From positions 5,256,501-5,320,500 of the forward strand of contig NC_063015.1 of the NCBI RefSeq assembly GCF_020509005.1: DNA of 64,000 nucleotides, in the 5' to 3' direction. How positions within the stretch are numbered: position 1 is the stretch's first letter; every line of letters starts with the position of its first letter. The notes under the pieces are model-generated. The model had not been told where the DNA came from, searched no databases, and worked only from the letters and a program-made list of their open reading frames with translations. Shown piece after piece: positions 55,401-64,000 of the stretch. The stretch is from Fulvia fulva (Eukaryota > Ascomycota > Dothideomycetes > Mycosphaerellales > Mycosphaerellaceae). A program made the translations under genes and the position numbers.

Positions 55401-57168
55401 AGAACAATCGCCGCTACTAGAGCGCTTACCGTCGCTAGAGCGACCACCGTAGGCCGGGCCGAGCTACGAATAGCAGCCTATTCCGGCGGAAAAGGCATTA
55501 TATCCGCACGACCGCCGATCACGCCTAGATAAGACCAATATCGTAATAGGAAAGCGAAAGCGTATACTAAGGAACGACTAGTATATACTGCTCTTCTACG
55601 TCCTGATACTAGCGGCAGTAACTAACGCTTTCGACCTATAGACAAGGCTCTAGGCATAGCGGTCAGGTCACTAGACCGAATAGTAACTCGCGGAAGACGA
55701 TTAGGTCCGTTTACTGAAAGAGAACCGTATATAGGTCCTTCGTAGACGTGATCAGATCAAGGGTAAGCGAATACTACGCGGCAAGTAGGTCTATAAGCTT
55801 AAGAGAGATACGAATAGTAAGATACAGAAGTATAAGGCTAGATAGGTATTCCGCGGCTTCGAACAGGTCGCCGGTAGTAACTACTATAACACCTTCGCGT
55901 CAGTAGTAAAGCCAATGACCTATAAACTTATCTTTGCTATAGCATGCGCGTACGACTAGGAGATCGAACAGACGGATATTAAGACAGCCTTTCTGTATAG
56001 AGAAGCGGATACCGACATCTACGTCGAACAACCTACTAGTTATAAGGAAGGCGAAGACATAGTGTGCCAGCTTAACAAGGCACTATATAGCCTTAAGTAG
56101 TCACTACGTATCTAGTATCTCACACTTGCTACGCTTCTAAAATCATAGGGGTTCACTACTCTAGATAGCGACTATAGCACATTCGCGAAGGATTATACCT
56201 TCGTAGCCGTGTATATAGACGACCTGCTTATTATAGGGCCTAATAAGTGCGAGATCTCACAACTTAAGACAGCTCTTAGCTAGAGGTTTCAAATGACCGA
56301 CCTAGGCCCTTATTACTACTATCTCGGCATGACTATCCGTCGCGACCGTACTAATAGACGCCTGTACCTTAGCTAGCGTGCCTACCTAGAGTCAGTGCTA
56401 AAGCAATATAGCATATAGGACTATAAGCCTAACTATACCCTAATAGACAGTAATACGAGACTCCGTAAGGCGGAAGGCGGCTACGTCGCTACAGCTAAGT
56501 TCAAGCTATAGTATTAGTAAGTAGTAGGCTCACTGATGTATACTATGCTTAGCACTAGGCCTGACATAGCATATGCTATATCAGTGGTTAGTCGCTATTC
56601 CTCCAACCCCGACGAGACCTATTAGAGGGTAGTTAAAGGGATTTTTCGCTACCTTCGCGGCACCATTAACTATGAGCTGATATACGGTAACTTTACGCAC
56701 CTCGCTAGTTATACCGACTCCGATTGGGCTGGTGAAATAGACTCACGCCGCTCTATAGCGGGTTACGCTTTCAATATCGGATCAGTAGTCGTAAGCTAGT
56801 CTAGTAAGCGACAAGCGACGGTAGCGCTATCCACCTACGAAGCAGAGTATATGGGTCAGACTTAGGCTACAAAAGAGGCTGTATGGCTACGCGCACTGCT
56901 CAAGGAACTTAGTGAAGAACAGCTTGTAGCTACGGTTATATACGGTGACAACTAGGGTGCTATCGCAATGGCCAAGAATCTAGTCCACTATAGACGTAGC
57001 AAGCATATTGATATTCAACAGCACTACGTCCGCGAAAAAGTTGAAGACGGCACAGTCGAAATGCGATATATTAGCACTAAGGAGCAGGTCGCTAATAGTC
57101 TCACCAAGCCACTGGCTAAGCGAGCCTTCGAACAGTTCAGAAAGGCTATTGGTCTCGTGCCTACGTAG
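52459..57168 (+). pseudogene. gag-pol polyprotein riddled with in-frame stops
   Basis: One frame (ATG 52459 to TAG 57168, about 1,570 codons) carries the whole polyprotein without a frameshift. By hand I count about 58 TAG, 18 TAA and 1 TGA inside it. Seen in order: gag helices (for example REANMSVRQALDDLEAQFKK), a zinc knuckle at about 53698-53733 whose first Cys is now Tyr (TGC to TAC), an integrase region and a copia-type reverse transcriptase with VYIDDLLIIG near 56207. RNase H follows with DSDWAGEIDSRRSIAGYAF and STYEAEYMG. The last stretch (56968-57168) is an open fragment. It cannot make any intact protein unless stops are suppressed. Confidence 0.88.
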
Positions 57169-57340
57169 GGCGTAGCGAGCAAGGGGGGGTCGATAGTGTC
57201 ACATGCTCGCAACGCTATCAAAGGCAGATAAGTAGGGGGACTACGAGTGAATAAGTAGGGGACTGACTTGCGTCACACTAACAGCCGGACGAAAGCACCA
57301 GCGTCACCACACACGAGACAGCATACAATGGAATGACGCG

Positions 57341-57349
57341 CAAGGGGGA
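57341..57349 (+). other. Polypurine tract
   Basis: CAAGGGGGA directly precedes the 3' LTR, where plus-strand DNA synthesis is primed. A second G-run (AAGGGGGGG) lies at 57181. Confidence 0.65.
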
Positions 57350-57470
57350 TGTTGAAGTGAATGCCCGTGCACCAGCGTATGTAGTCACGTGTGGCTACGG
57401 ACTAGGGTTGCATCTCTACTATTAGACACCTAGCGACCTACAACAATATCAACCATCAATCTACAACTGA
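57350..57470 (+). repeat. 3' LTR (121 bp)
   Basis: Same 121 bases as 52299-52419. Confidence 0.9.
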
Positions 57471-57477
57471 TACCCAG
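57471..57477 (+). repeat. Target-site direct repeat, right copy
   Basis: TACCCAG abuts the 3' LTR and matches 52292-52298. Confidence 0.8.
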
Positions 57478-57947
57478 GTCAGACACAGACCTTGCGCGAC
57501 ATGGCGGGTGACTACATATGGGCGGGAGCGGCGCGTAAACACGGCTCTGAGACGCGATGCGTGATACTCATCGACTTTGTGAATGCAAGCGATGACATGA
57601 TGGACAACAAATCCGCGACCTTGAGCGTGTGGAAACCCAAGTACGCAGTCGATGACAAGGGTGACACACTCCTCAGTGGCCGCACAGTGAACAAAAGGAT
57701 CTTCCGCAACGGAGACGGCACTGCTGGCAAGGGAGCCTTGCGTCTTTCGATCCGCGATATTCTGCCTTCTCGTTTGTACGAGACCCTGTCGCCGTCTGCA
57801 CAGGAGGAGCGCATCAAGATACCATTCGCTGAGCTGTGCGGGTTCATCGAACAGGGTGAAAAGAGACTGGCAAGAGCTGAGAGCAACGATCTCGAGTGGG
57901 ACCTCTCGCTCTTACGTCGTGGGGGAGCAGGAGTCATTCAAAGATAG

Positions 57948-58685
57948 GAAGGCTGTTGCTCTGACAGAGTAGAGACGGGGAACTTAGAGGAGAGGGAACA
58001 AAGATCATGGGGCCCTGTCAGGCGCTGGGTCTAAAGCGAATCGCTAGCACGCTTGTGCTTAGCACCACCTCACTCGTATTCCCGCAGATCCGCAATAGCA
58101 CTGATCGAACGACGTCTGCGGTGATGGCACGCCTCCTGTCGAGGCCGCTATTTCTGGCTTCTCGTGTCGAGCATACTGACTCATGTCAAGACCCAGCAAC
58201 TGTTTGCCCCGGCCGCTAGTCCTGAGGTACCGGCCATCGACAGCGCCCGAACATACTCAAGGATGGCCACACCAGTGCCGATATGGTTTGACCCGAAGTC
58301 CAGTTTGTTGATGGTTGGCAAGGTTCTGGGCTCACGGTCTCCACTTGTTTCTTGGACAGACCAGTTTAGGCTTCTCCAACACCATTTTCTCGGCATTAGC
58401 AATGTCGAGGGCCAGAACATAGGCGAAGACCGCTACCAGCGGGATGAAGCATACTTGCTTGACAGCCATTTGCGTTGCCTGAAAGTCATTTAGGCAGATG
58501 TACTACAGACGGCGCGATCTCGTGACAGATATCGCATGGCTCACCAGAGGTAAAACGCCACGATGATCACGTAACAGCCCTGCAGCACCCCACAATGCGT
58601 GCATAGCAGGAAGACGATTTGTACTACAGCCATAAATGCTCCAGTCTACGACGATCGAGAGCAGCGCCATCAACACATTAACATT
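57948..58685. other. Intergenic, no supported gene
   Basis: 3' flank of the interrupted gene and 3' end of the minus-strand gene. No feature. Confidence 0.5.
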
Positions 58686-59278
58686 TTACAAGCTTGCGTC
58701 ATTGACATACTCCTGCAACCTCTCATGCACCTCGTCTTCTCCGTCTTCCCCATGGTCAAGTATACCGACTCTACAGTCGCCACCATCGAGCCTGCGAAAA
58801 GCGGGCTGCTCGCTCACAGCTTTGCCCGAGGACGAGATCCTTTCGGCATTGCTGCGCTCTTTCCCGCGAATGGCGGCGGCTGCTTGGTCTTTGACGGGAT
58901 TAAACGCATCTTCGTTCACATTGTCTTCGTTTATGACGATATCTGGATCATGACCGTCCACCAGAGAGCGTGTTGGCGACATGTGCGCATCGTCGACCTC
59001 TTCGGTAGAGTCACTGTCGGGTCCGCCATAGTTCGAACCTCCATTGCTGGTGAGTTCAAATTCGTCATCCATCTCCCATGAAGCCGGAACAACCTAAAAA
59101 AATGTCAAAAATGGTATGAACACACTTTGAGATGGATAGATACCTGTTGAGGGTCTAGTCGGAGCTTCAGTAAATATGGTGCAGCAACACAATACAGCCC
59201 GCGCTCGGCCAGGTAGTCAAGCTGGCTCTCGCTTGGTGCCATCGGACAGTGTTTGCTGATCATTCCATTGACGTACAT
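58686..59278 (-). CDS. Hypothetical acidic protein
   Basis: Exons are 59278-59144 and 59093-58686 (180 aa). The intron at 59143-59094 has GTATCT, TTGAC and TTTTTTTAG and keeps phase. Exon 1 (ISKHCPMAPSESQLDYLAER, CVAAPYLLKLRLDPQQ) looks like a folded segment. Exon 2 is Asp/Glu-rich and disordered (PDSDSTEEVDDAHMSPTRS). There may be more exons upstream, since the frame is open for about 70 nt before the ATG and another coding-like stretch (GVNGITFQDLAARLRN) lies in a different frame at about 59355-59300. The family is not recognised. Confidence 0.5.
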
Positions 59279-59469
59279 GTTTTGGCTTAGTGTCTTAGCG
59301 CCCGGGAAGGTTGCGCAGCCTGGCTGCCAGATCTTGGAAGGTTATTCCATTGACGCCGACTTGTTGCTCATAGTCGGTTGGAAAGAACCTATACGCTTGC
59401 CAGGAGCCTGACAGTTTCAGTGATTGTACTTCAAGCTCCTGGGTGCATACTGACCAATCGAATCTCCTT
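59279..59469. other. Spacer, possible upstream exon of the minus gene
   Basis: Contains the minus-strand stretch GVNGITFQDLAARLRNLPGR, which could be an upstream exon of the gene at 58686-59278. Not resolved. Confidence 0.3.
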
Positions 59470-60774
59470 TAGACTTGAAAGACATCGGGACTATACCAGC
59501 TCCTCTATATGCTGCAGTGATGCTCGGCAAGTCTTTGAACTGATAGGCGATCTCGGGGACCGTGAGGAACCAGTGAACGACGACATTGCTTATGTCGACG
59601 TGTGGATACTGGCGTTCTGCAGCACGCAGAGCATTATGCCGAAGATGTTCCAGATGAACATCGAGCAGCTGATGGACGGTAGATATACCAATCTCTTCTA
59701 CGTATTTCTTGAGCTTTCCCTAGACGGAGCGATCGTCGCCAGCATAATGGACCCCTTATCGACGTCCAATATTTCGAAAAGCAGATGCAGCACCTGTGTA
59801 GCTTCATGGAGTCAGTCAGTGGTCAGGCCTTCGAGCAACTTCAAGCTCTAGCTGGAACTGGTAATCGTCGCTTCTCTTTCAACTCAAGCCCAGAACTGCG
59901 GTACTTGTACGGATCGCTGTTAGGGACCTCGAGGAGCGAGCAGAACATGACGTACATCAACGAGTTCATGCCGCCTCGCGATGTATACATGTCTCTTCTC
60001 GGCGCATTTTTGAGCAGCGTTCCTCAACCCTGTCTGGTCAATCTTCGACGGTGTAATGTCTATCACAGATTATGCTTCCGGTATCTGCCACGAACATGGT
60101 GCACGAGTGAGAGCTGCGCCTGACAGCATGTTGGTCTACTATCTTGACAGAAGTCGTGACATCTTTGAGTCCTTGGAAAAATCTAAAGGGGCTCCGGAAC
60201 TTTCGGGTGCGACTATGTCTGCTGCTCAGGCATTGCCCAAGTTCCGTTGTCGAAAAGTTCGCCATGTCAATACCAGAGGGATTCCCTCTGTCTCCTCGAC
60301 CACTTACCACCCCATCCTAACGATCCACCATCTACGTATCGGATGTGTCACGCTCTCGACACCATGGTGTCTCAAAAAGCGAAGGGTAAGTGCTGTGTTG
60401 CGTCGTCCTGGACTTGCCTTGTCTGACCACTTCCCGCTAAAGATCCTCGAAAGTGCCAACCTCTGGCGACTGTCACCACTAGAGAGGACACCTACGCGGA
60501 CGAATGGAACGACGCTCCATCTCCAAATCAAGAGGCTGAAAAGATGGTCCGTTCAAACCTGCTGTTGCGTCTGTTGGAGACAGGAAACAGCTGTAGGAAG
60601 ACGACCAGCCGAGAGGCGGAGTTGAGCGCGCAGGATGGGCAAGCTGGGCAAGCTTCTGATGCTGTGGAACTCGCATTAGGTGTTCAATTGCCACCTGGGG
60701 TCAGTTTGTATCGAAAGACCATGCCCATAAGGAACTCTGTCAGCCAAGAAATAGATAGCAAAGGTCATAAGTAA
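59470..60774 (+). pseudogene. Decayed gene of unknown family
   Basis: Coding-like pieces follow each other on the plus strand in different frames: IGTIPAPLYAAVMLGKSL (about 59490), NIEQLMDGRYTNLFYVFLEL (about 59660), FEKQMQHLCSFMESVSGQ with FNSSPELRYLYGSLLG (59770-60000), and, after a T5 run at 60007-60011, FLNPVWSIFDGVMSITDYA. Next come a stretch with EKFAMSIPEGFPLSPRPL and one ending in CHALDTMVSQKAKD. An intron (about 60386-60441, GTAAGT, CTGAC, CTAAAG) leads to REDTYADEWNDAPSPNQE and a stop at 60774. At least four one-base shifts are needed to join them. I recognise no domain. It is either a pseudogene or very poor local sequence. Confidence 0.4.
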
Positions 60775-62239
60775 GGCCTACTTACGTACAATTCTCATTT
60801 CGTGTAAGCCGCCGACCGAGTGCTGCGCAGAGTGCCAAGCTGCCAGAAGGATGCGTTGGTAATGCATACAGTCGAGGAAGATGAGGTCTGCCTGAGAACA
60901 GATCTGGCCGTGTAGTCGCGATGACGATTGTAGTCGTGTCTTGTTAGTTTCGAACGTCTGTGAGTTGTGTCGACTCTCTTGCAGACTCCTCCTGGTGGGT
61001 TTCAGTCGCTCTCCGGAGTGCCATGAGACCTTCGCGCCGCTTTGTCCATCGATATGTTGCACCCTACATGCGCACTTCTAGACTCCTAGAGGATTTTTTC
61101 TCGTGCGCTAGAACTTCTGCAAACCATCTGCGCGGAACATCATTATCTATTTCAGCGTGCCTTTGTGTTATTTTGCAATAATTACCTAAGCAGCTCACGG
61201 ACCATGGAGTCCCGGACTCTATGGTCCGTGTCGTACTTGAGCTCAATCAGGTTTGCCCTTAGCTATCCACTGCTCTACAATGCTTCAAAATCGTGTATCG
61301 CCGCGGATGCACTGGTATTACAGCCTGGCATGGCAAGAAGCTACTTACACTCTATCTCTTGATCTCCATCCCTTTGGCAAACATGCGGAATGCGGCGTCA
61401 AGCAAGCATACAAGATCTTCGAGGTCCGGCCTCCCCCGACGACGCAGTAGGCTGTAACAGGCAGCCATTGCAACCATGTGTCTATTGGGTAACAAAACAC
61501 TTCCAGATAGGGCAATGTGGAGTACCATGCGTCACGCGGCTATGCACAAGTACAGCTGGGTGATAGCGGAGAGAAGCCGCACGATCTTGTCTCACGCTAG
61601 TCATAGTACAAGCTGAGTCCGGCCACCCCTGTCCTCAGCCGGAAAAGCGTGATGTGGCTGCAGGAAGAGCTGAGAGCTTGGGTTGAGCGACGTACGTAGT
61701 TACAAGAGTAAACAGAATGCGACTTCCTCGCCTCACCGGCTCTTAGAAGTGCATGCAGTCATGATTTTGTGTTTGTCTGCGATAACGCTAGTCCGACATG
61801 TGCAAATCTTTAATTTGGGTTCGGTAGCGCCAGCTAGGGTCTTGACACATTCGACGACGAGACAATTTCGCCAGAGTACTAGCTAAGAACCCAGTACTAG
61901 AGCACTGTCCTCTTGATGACACTGTCTGATAGGACTCACGTGTGCTGTGATACTTTGGAGCTGTCCAACAAGACATGACTTTCTCCACCAAGTGAAGCGG
62001 CTTCTTATTTTCGGCACGATCTACACCTCCACATCTACGATGGCGGAAATATCCTTCTTGCCGTTCCGTATCCGTCGGCTCACTGCCCGTCGCAGAAGTC
62101 ATTCTATGTAGCGGCACGACCACGTTCAGAGCAACAAGACATATTGTGTGCCATGGCCAGGCTTGGACTGTGGGAGATCTGTGTGAATATATGCTCGACG
62201 CCTTCTCTATTGGCCTCTGTCTGCTCAGGTCGTTGAATC
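60775..62239. other. Intergenic, with a hairpin
   Basis: No gene. A strong inverted repeat at 61196-61230 is listed separately. Confidence 0.5.
61196..61230. repeat. Inverted repeat, 16-bp arms, 3-nt loop
   Basis: Arms CACGGACCATGGAGTC and GACTCTATGGTCCGTG are complementary except for one position and are separated by CCG. It would form a stable hairpin in DNA or RNA. Confidence 0.8.
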
Positions 62240-63841
62240 TCAGTCTACATCATCGACCCAATCGACCGGCGATTGCATCTCATAACAAGCCTCATCTGCA
62301 GCACTGCCTCCCCCGCTTCCTTGGCCTTCCTCCTCCGCCCCCTTATTGATTTTCTCCGCCCTCTCTGCCGCTTCCTCCCTGTCCCATCTCTCTCTGATCT
62401 CCCGATGCAAGCGTTCCCTCTCCTCCTCAGTCCTGATGGTTCTCTTATACGTTCCCACCTCCTTGTCGTAATTTGAGTTCACGTTCGCAGCATGCACGAA
62501 CTTGCCCTCCTTGATCATGATCCTCAGCTCTCTCAACGCATTCCACACAGTCTTCACTTCCTCCGACCGGGCAATGCCCTCATCGACCTCCCCAGTAACG
62601 CCGGTGCGCTTGTTGATCCGATCCGAGTGCCAGCGCGGGATCTCAACCCTGTGAAGGTATCGTTCGAGGGCTGCAAGTTCCTGGAGGTCCTCGTCGAGAC
62701 CGATCCAGATCGCGTAGGGATCTTCGGACTCATGGGCGAGGGGCTTGTGGAAGTAAGTTGATTCGAAACCGGCGCCGCGGAGGAAGAAAGTCTTGACCTT
62801 GAGTGAGTCTGGCATGTCGCTGAATAGGAACTCGTGCTCGTGTTCGATGTCGGCCATGAACTCAAGTGGAGAGGGGTGGTCCGAGTCGTGGGGTGAGAGG
62901 TCGGCCCAGATAGTCTTGTACCCAGCGAACATGTGCTCCCACTCGTCTGGCGTTGGCTTGTACTTCGGAAAGGACATGTCGTTGATACCCGGGAGGTTGG
63001 CTGGATAGATGGGGTTCAAGACTTTGGTGTTCTGAGATGGATGCCAGGGGAAGTACTGGCGACCACCATTTTCCTGGTTGTCAAGGCCCCAGCCTTGTAG
63101 TCGCCAGGCCTTGCGAAGGGCGCGTTCAATGGCGGTGGTCAGAGAAACACCTTTCTGAACGAAGTAGCAGGTGTCGTTCCAGCCGCTCAGAACTTGCCAG
63201 CCGTCCTGCAGTGGAAGGTCACTTGGTACAGCCCCACTGATCTTGGAGAGCATCTCTTCAGCGTCGTCGAGCTGCGTTGTTGCTTCGCGAAGGTGTTTCT
63301 CGGCGACTTCGAGATCGCCCTTCGTGAAGCTGGTCTGGGCAGCACGCAGCGCCCCATGGACGTAGTAGTCTGTCGTGGGACAGATCTCCGCCGACGGCTC
63401 CTTGCGGTTTGGCTCCACGACCAGCTCGCCATCTGTACTGAGAAAGTGGTCATATGCACGAAGACTCGGCTTGTGCTGGAAGATCGCAGCGCACATGAGG
63501 CGCTCTTCTGCATGTAGTAGTCGGATATCTCGTCGCTGTTGGAGCGGCAGAAGATGATACTCTGCTTCGAGGTTCGCGACCTCGCCCTTGAGATATGCGA
63601 TATGCTTCTCGAAGTCCGCAGCAGTCTCCATGGTCGGGCAGATCGGTCTTATGAGCTTCTTGACGGGTGCGGCTTCGATCTTCTCATCTACACGAGACAC
63701 TTCGCTTGCAGGCTGGGGTGTTGGCTCGTCCAGCTTCTGTGGCATATCGTCGCCTAGCAGGTCGATAAGCATCGCGAGGCGGCTCATCTTGGGCTTCTGC
63801 CCTTGACCTGGCTCAGAGGTTGTGACGGTTTGTGTGTTCAT
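62240..63841 (-). CDS. Hypothetical protein, coiled-coil ends
   Basis: A single exon codes for 533 aa from ATG 63841. An N-terminal disordered part (1-70) is followed by a helical segment (ADFEKHIAYLKGEVANLEAE). The middle domain is rich in Trp and Pro (GWQVLSGWNDTCYFVQKGVS, YFPWHPSQNTKVLNPIYPAN). The charged C-terminal coiled coil (EEERERLHREIRERWDREEA) ends in a Gly/Ser and acidic tail. There is no leader, membrane helix or catalytic motif that I recognise. The middle looks like a conserved fungal domain of unknown function. A 13-bp minisatellite starts 35 nt upstream of the ATG. Confidence 0.75.
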   Translation of the reverse strand: MNTQTVTTSEPGQGQKPKMSRLAMLIDLLGDDMPQKLDEPTPQPASEVSRVDEKIEAAPVKKLIRPICPTMETAADFEKHIAYLKGEVANLEAEYHLLPLQQRRDIRLLHAEERLMCAAIFQHKPSLRAYDHFLSTDGELVVEPNRKEPSAEICPTTDYYVHGALRAAQTSFTKGDLEVAEKHLREATTQLDDAEEMLSKISGAVPSDLPLQDGWQVLSGWNDTCYFVQKGVSLTTAIERALRKAWRLQGWGLDNQENGGRQYFPWHPSQNTKVLNPIYPANLPGINDMSFPKYKPTPDEWEHMFAGYKTIWADLSPHDSDHPSPLEFMADIEHEHEFLFSDMPDSLKVKTFFLRGAGFESTYFHKPLAHESEDPYAIWIGLDEDLQELAALERYLHRVEIPRWHSDRINKRTGVTGEVDEGIARSEEVKTVWNALRELRIMIKEGKFVHAANVNSNYDKEVGTYKRTIRTEEERERLHREIRERWDREEAAERAEKINKGAEEEGQGSGGGSAADEACYEMQSPVDWVDDVD

Positions 63842-63875
63842 GCTGTCGGTTCCAAGTCTTGTGGTACTTGGTGGT

Positions 63876-64000
63876 GTTGTCTGATGATGTTGTCTGATGA
63901 TGTTGTCTGATGATGTTGTCTGATGATGTTGTCTGATGATGTTGTCTGATGATGTTGTCTGATGATGTTGTCTGATGATGTTGTCTGATGATGTTGTCTG
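63876..64000 (+). repeat. 13-bp minisatellite, at least 9.6 copies
   Basis: GTTGTCTGATGAT repeats without a visible change from 63876 to the end of the window and continues beyond it. It lies in the presumed promoter/leader of the minus-strand gene at 62240-63841. Confidence 0.95.

Larger units (their letters stand above)
52299..57470 (+). mobile_element. Ty1/copia LTR retrotransposon, RIP-like mutated, LTRs identical
   Basis: The element is 5172 bp with 121-bp LTRs at both ends that I find identical base by base. It has a primer-binding site for the anticodon arm of initiator tRNA-Met, one gag-pol frame in the order gag, protease, integrase, reverse transcriptase and RNase H (copia order), and a polypurine tract before the 3' LTR. 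The frame carries about 75 stop codons but no indel. Stops fall where Gln or Trp is expected (CAG/CAA to TAG/TAA, TGG to TAG), the C-to-T pattern of repeat-induced point mutation on both strands. It sits inside a host gene in the same orientation. Confidence 0.9.
51707..57947 (+). pseudogene. PD-(D/E)XK nuclease-like gene split by a copia element
   Basis: The 5' part is 51707-52298, the 3' part 57478-57947. Between them lie the retrotransposon and the second copy of a 7-bp direct repeat. The two parts add up to 1062 nt, exactly 354 codons, with no other interruption. The motif SPDLTFCHRLAD and, across the junction, LLVVEVSYP with QTQTLRDMAGDYI match the restriction-endonuclease-like fold seen in a large uncharacterised fungal family (Asp, then Glu-x-Ser). 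The N-terminal region is basic. The function is unknown. Because both halves are fully open, the insertion is young. As it stands the gene is knocked out: the frame runs into the LTR and stops at 52309. Confidence 0.75.

Noticed and set aside
52459..57168. TAG reassigned to an amino acid in this genome
   Set aside because: TAG stands at both Gln and Trp positions, and ordinary host genes here (for example those ending at 7966 and 28722) end in TAG. Mutation explains it better than recoding.

Overview
The window is nuclear DNA of a filamentous ascomycete (Pezizomycotina). Dothideomycetes, Mycosphaerella-like, fits best, but that is inference from gene families. The evidence is short introns (46-63 nt) with GTRNGT donors and CTNAC branch sites, CFEM, HsbA, hydrophobin-like and small cysteine-rich secreted proteins, heme-thiolate peroxidases, siderophore-type MFS carriers and a retrotransposon with a mutation pattern like repeat-induced point mutation (RIP). 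Gene density is low, and intact genes alternate with broken ones as in accessory or subtelomeric fungal DNA.

Layout. 1-7.9 kb: a CFEM membrane protein cut by the window edge, two head-to-head F-box-like genes (one dead), a doubtful secreted protein and a secreted exopolyphosphatase. 8-19 kb: a tandem BTB/POZ gene, a Tri12-type MFS carrier, an HsbA-like cell-wall protein and a conserved one-TM protein with one frameshift. 21-24 kb: two convergent heme-thiolate peroxidases. 27-32 kb: a 4-coumarate-CoA-ligase-like enzyme ending in AKL, a degenerate hydrophobin, a decayed effector-like copy and an 8-cysteine secreted protein. 32-39 kb: a disordered nuclear-type protein, a MARVEL-like protein and a MirB/Sit1-type siderophore transporter with SreA-like GATA sites upstream. 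39-51 kb: a broken NTF2-like gene, a 101-aa 4-Cys secreted protein homologous to the decayed copy at 30 kb, a gutted AlaX editing protein, small disordered proteins and a SprT-like metalloprotease. 51.7-58 kb: a PD-(D/E)XK-like gene split by a complete Ty1/copia element. 58.6-64 kb: two uncharacterised genes, a decayed gene and a minisatellite.

The most striking object is the copia element at 52299-57470. Its 121-bp LTRs are identical and a 7-bp direct repeat flanks it. One gag-pol frame of about 1,570 codons runs through it without any indel, yet carries about 75 in-frame stops, almost all TAG or TAA where Gln or Trp would be expected. Identical LTRs on a RIP-like body suggest that an already mutated copy was mobilised in trans. 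Removing the element plus one repeat copy restores an open host frame of 354 codons.

Several functional themes occur together: iron and membrane transport, extracellular redox, phosphate release and secreted small proteins. Nothing proves that they form one cluster. Many genes carry one-base frameshifts, so either real decay or uncorrected indels must be considered when reading the annotation.
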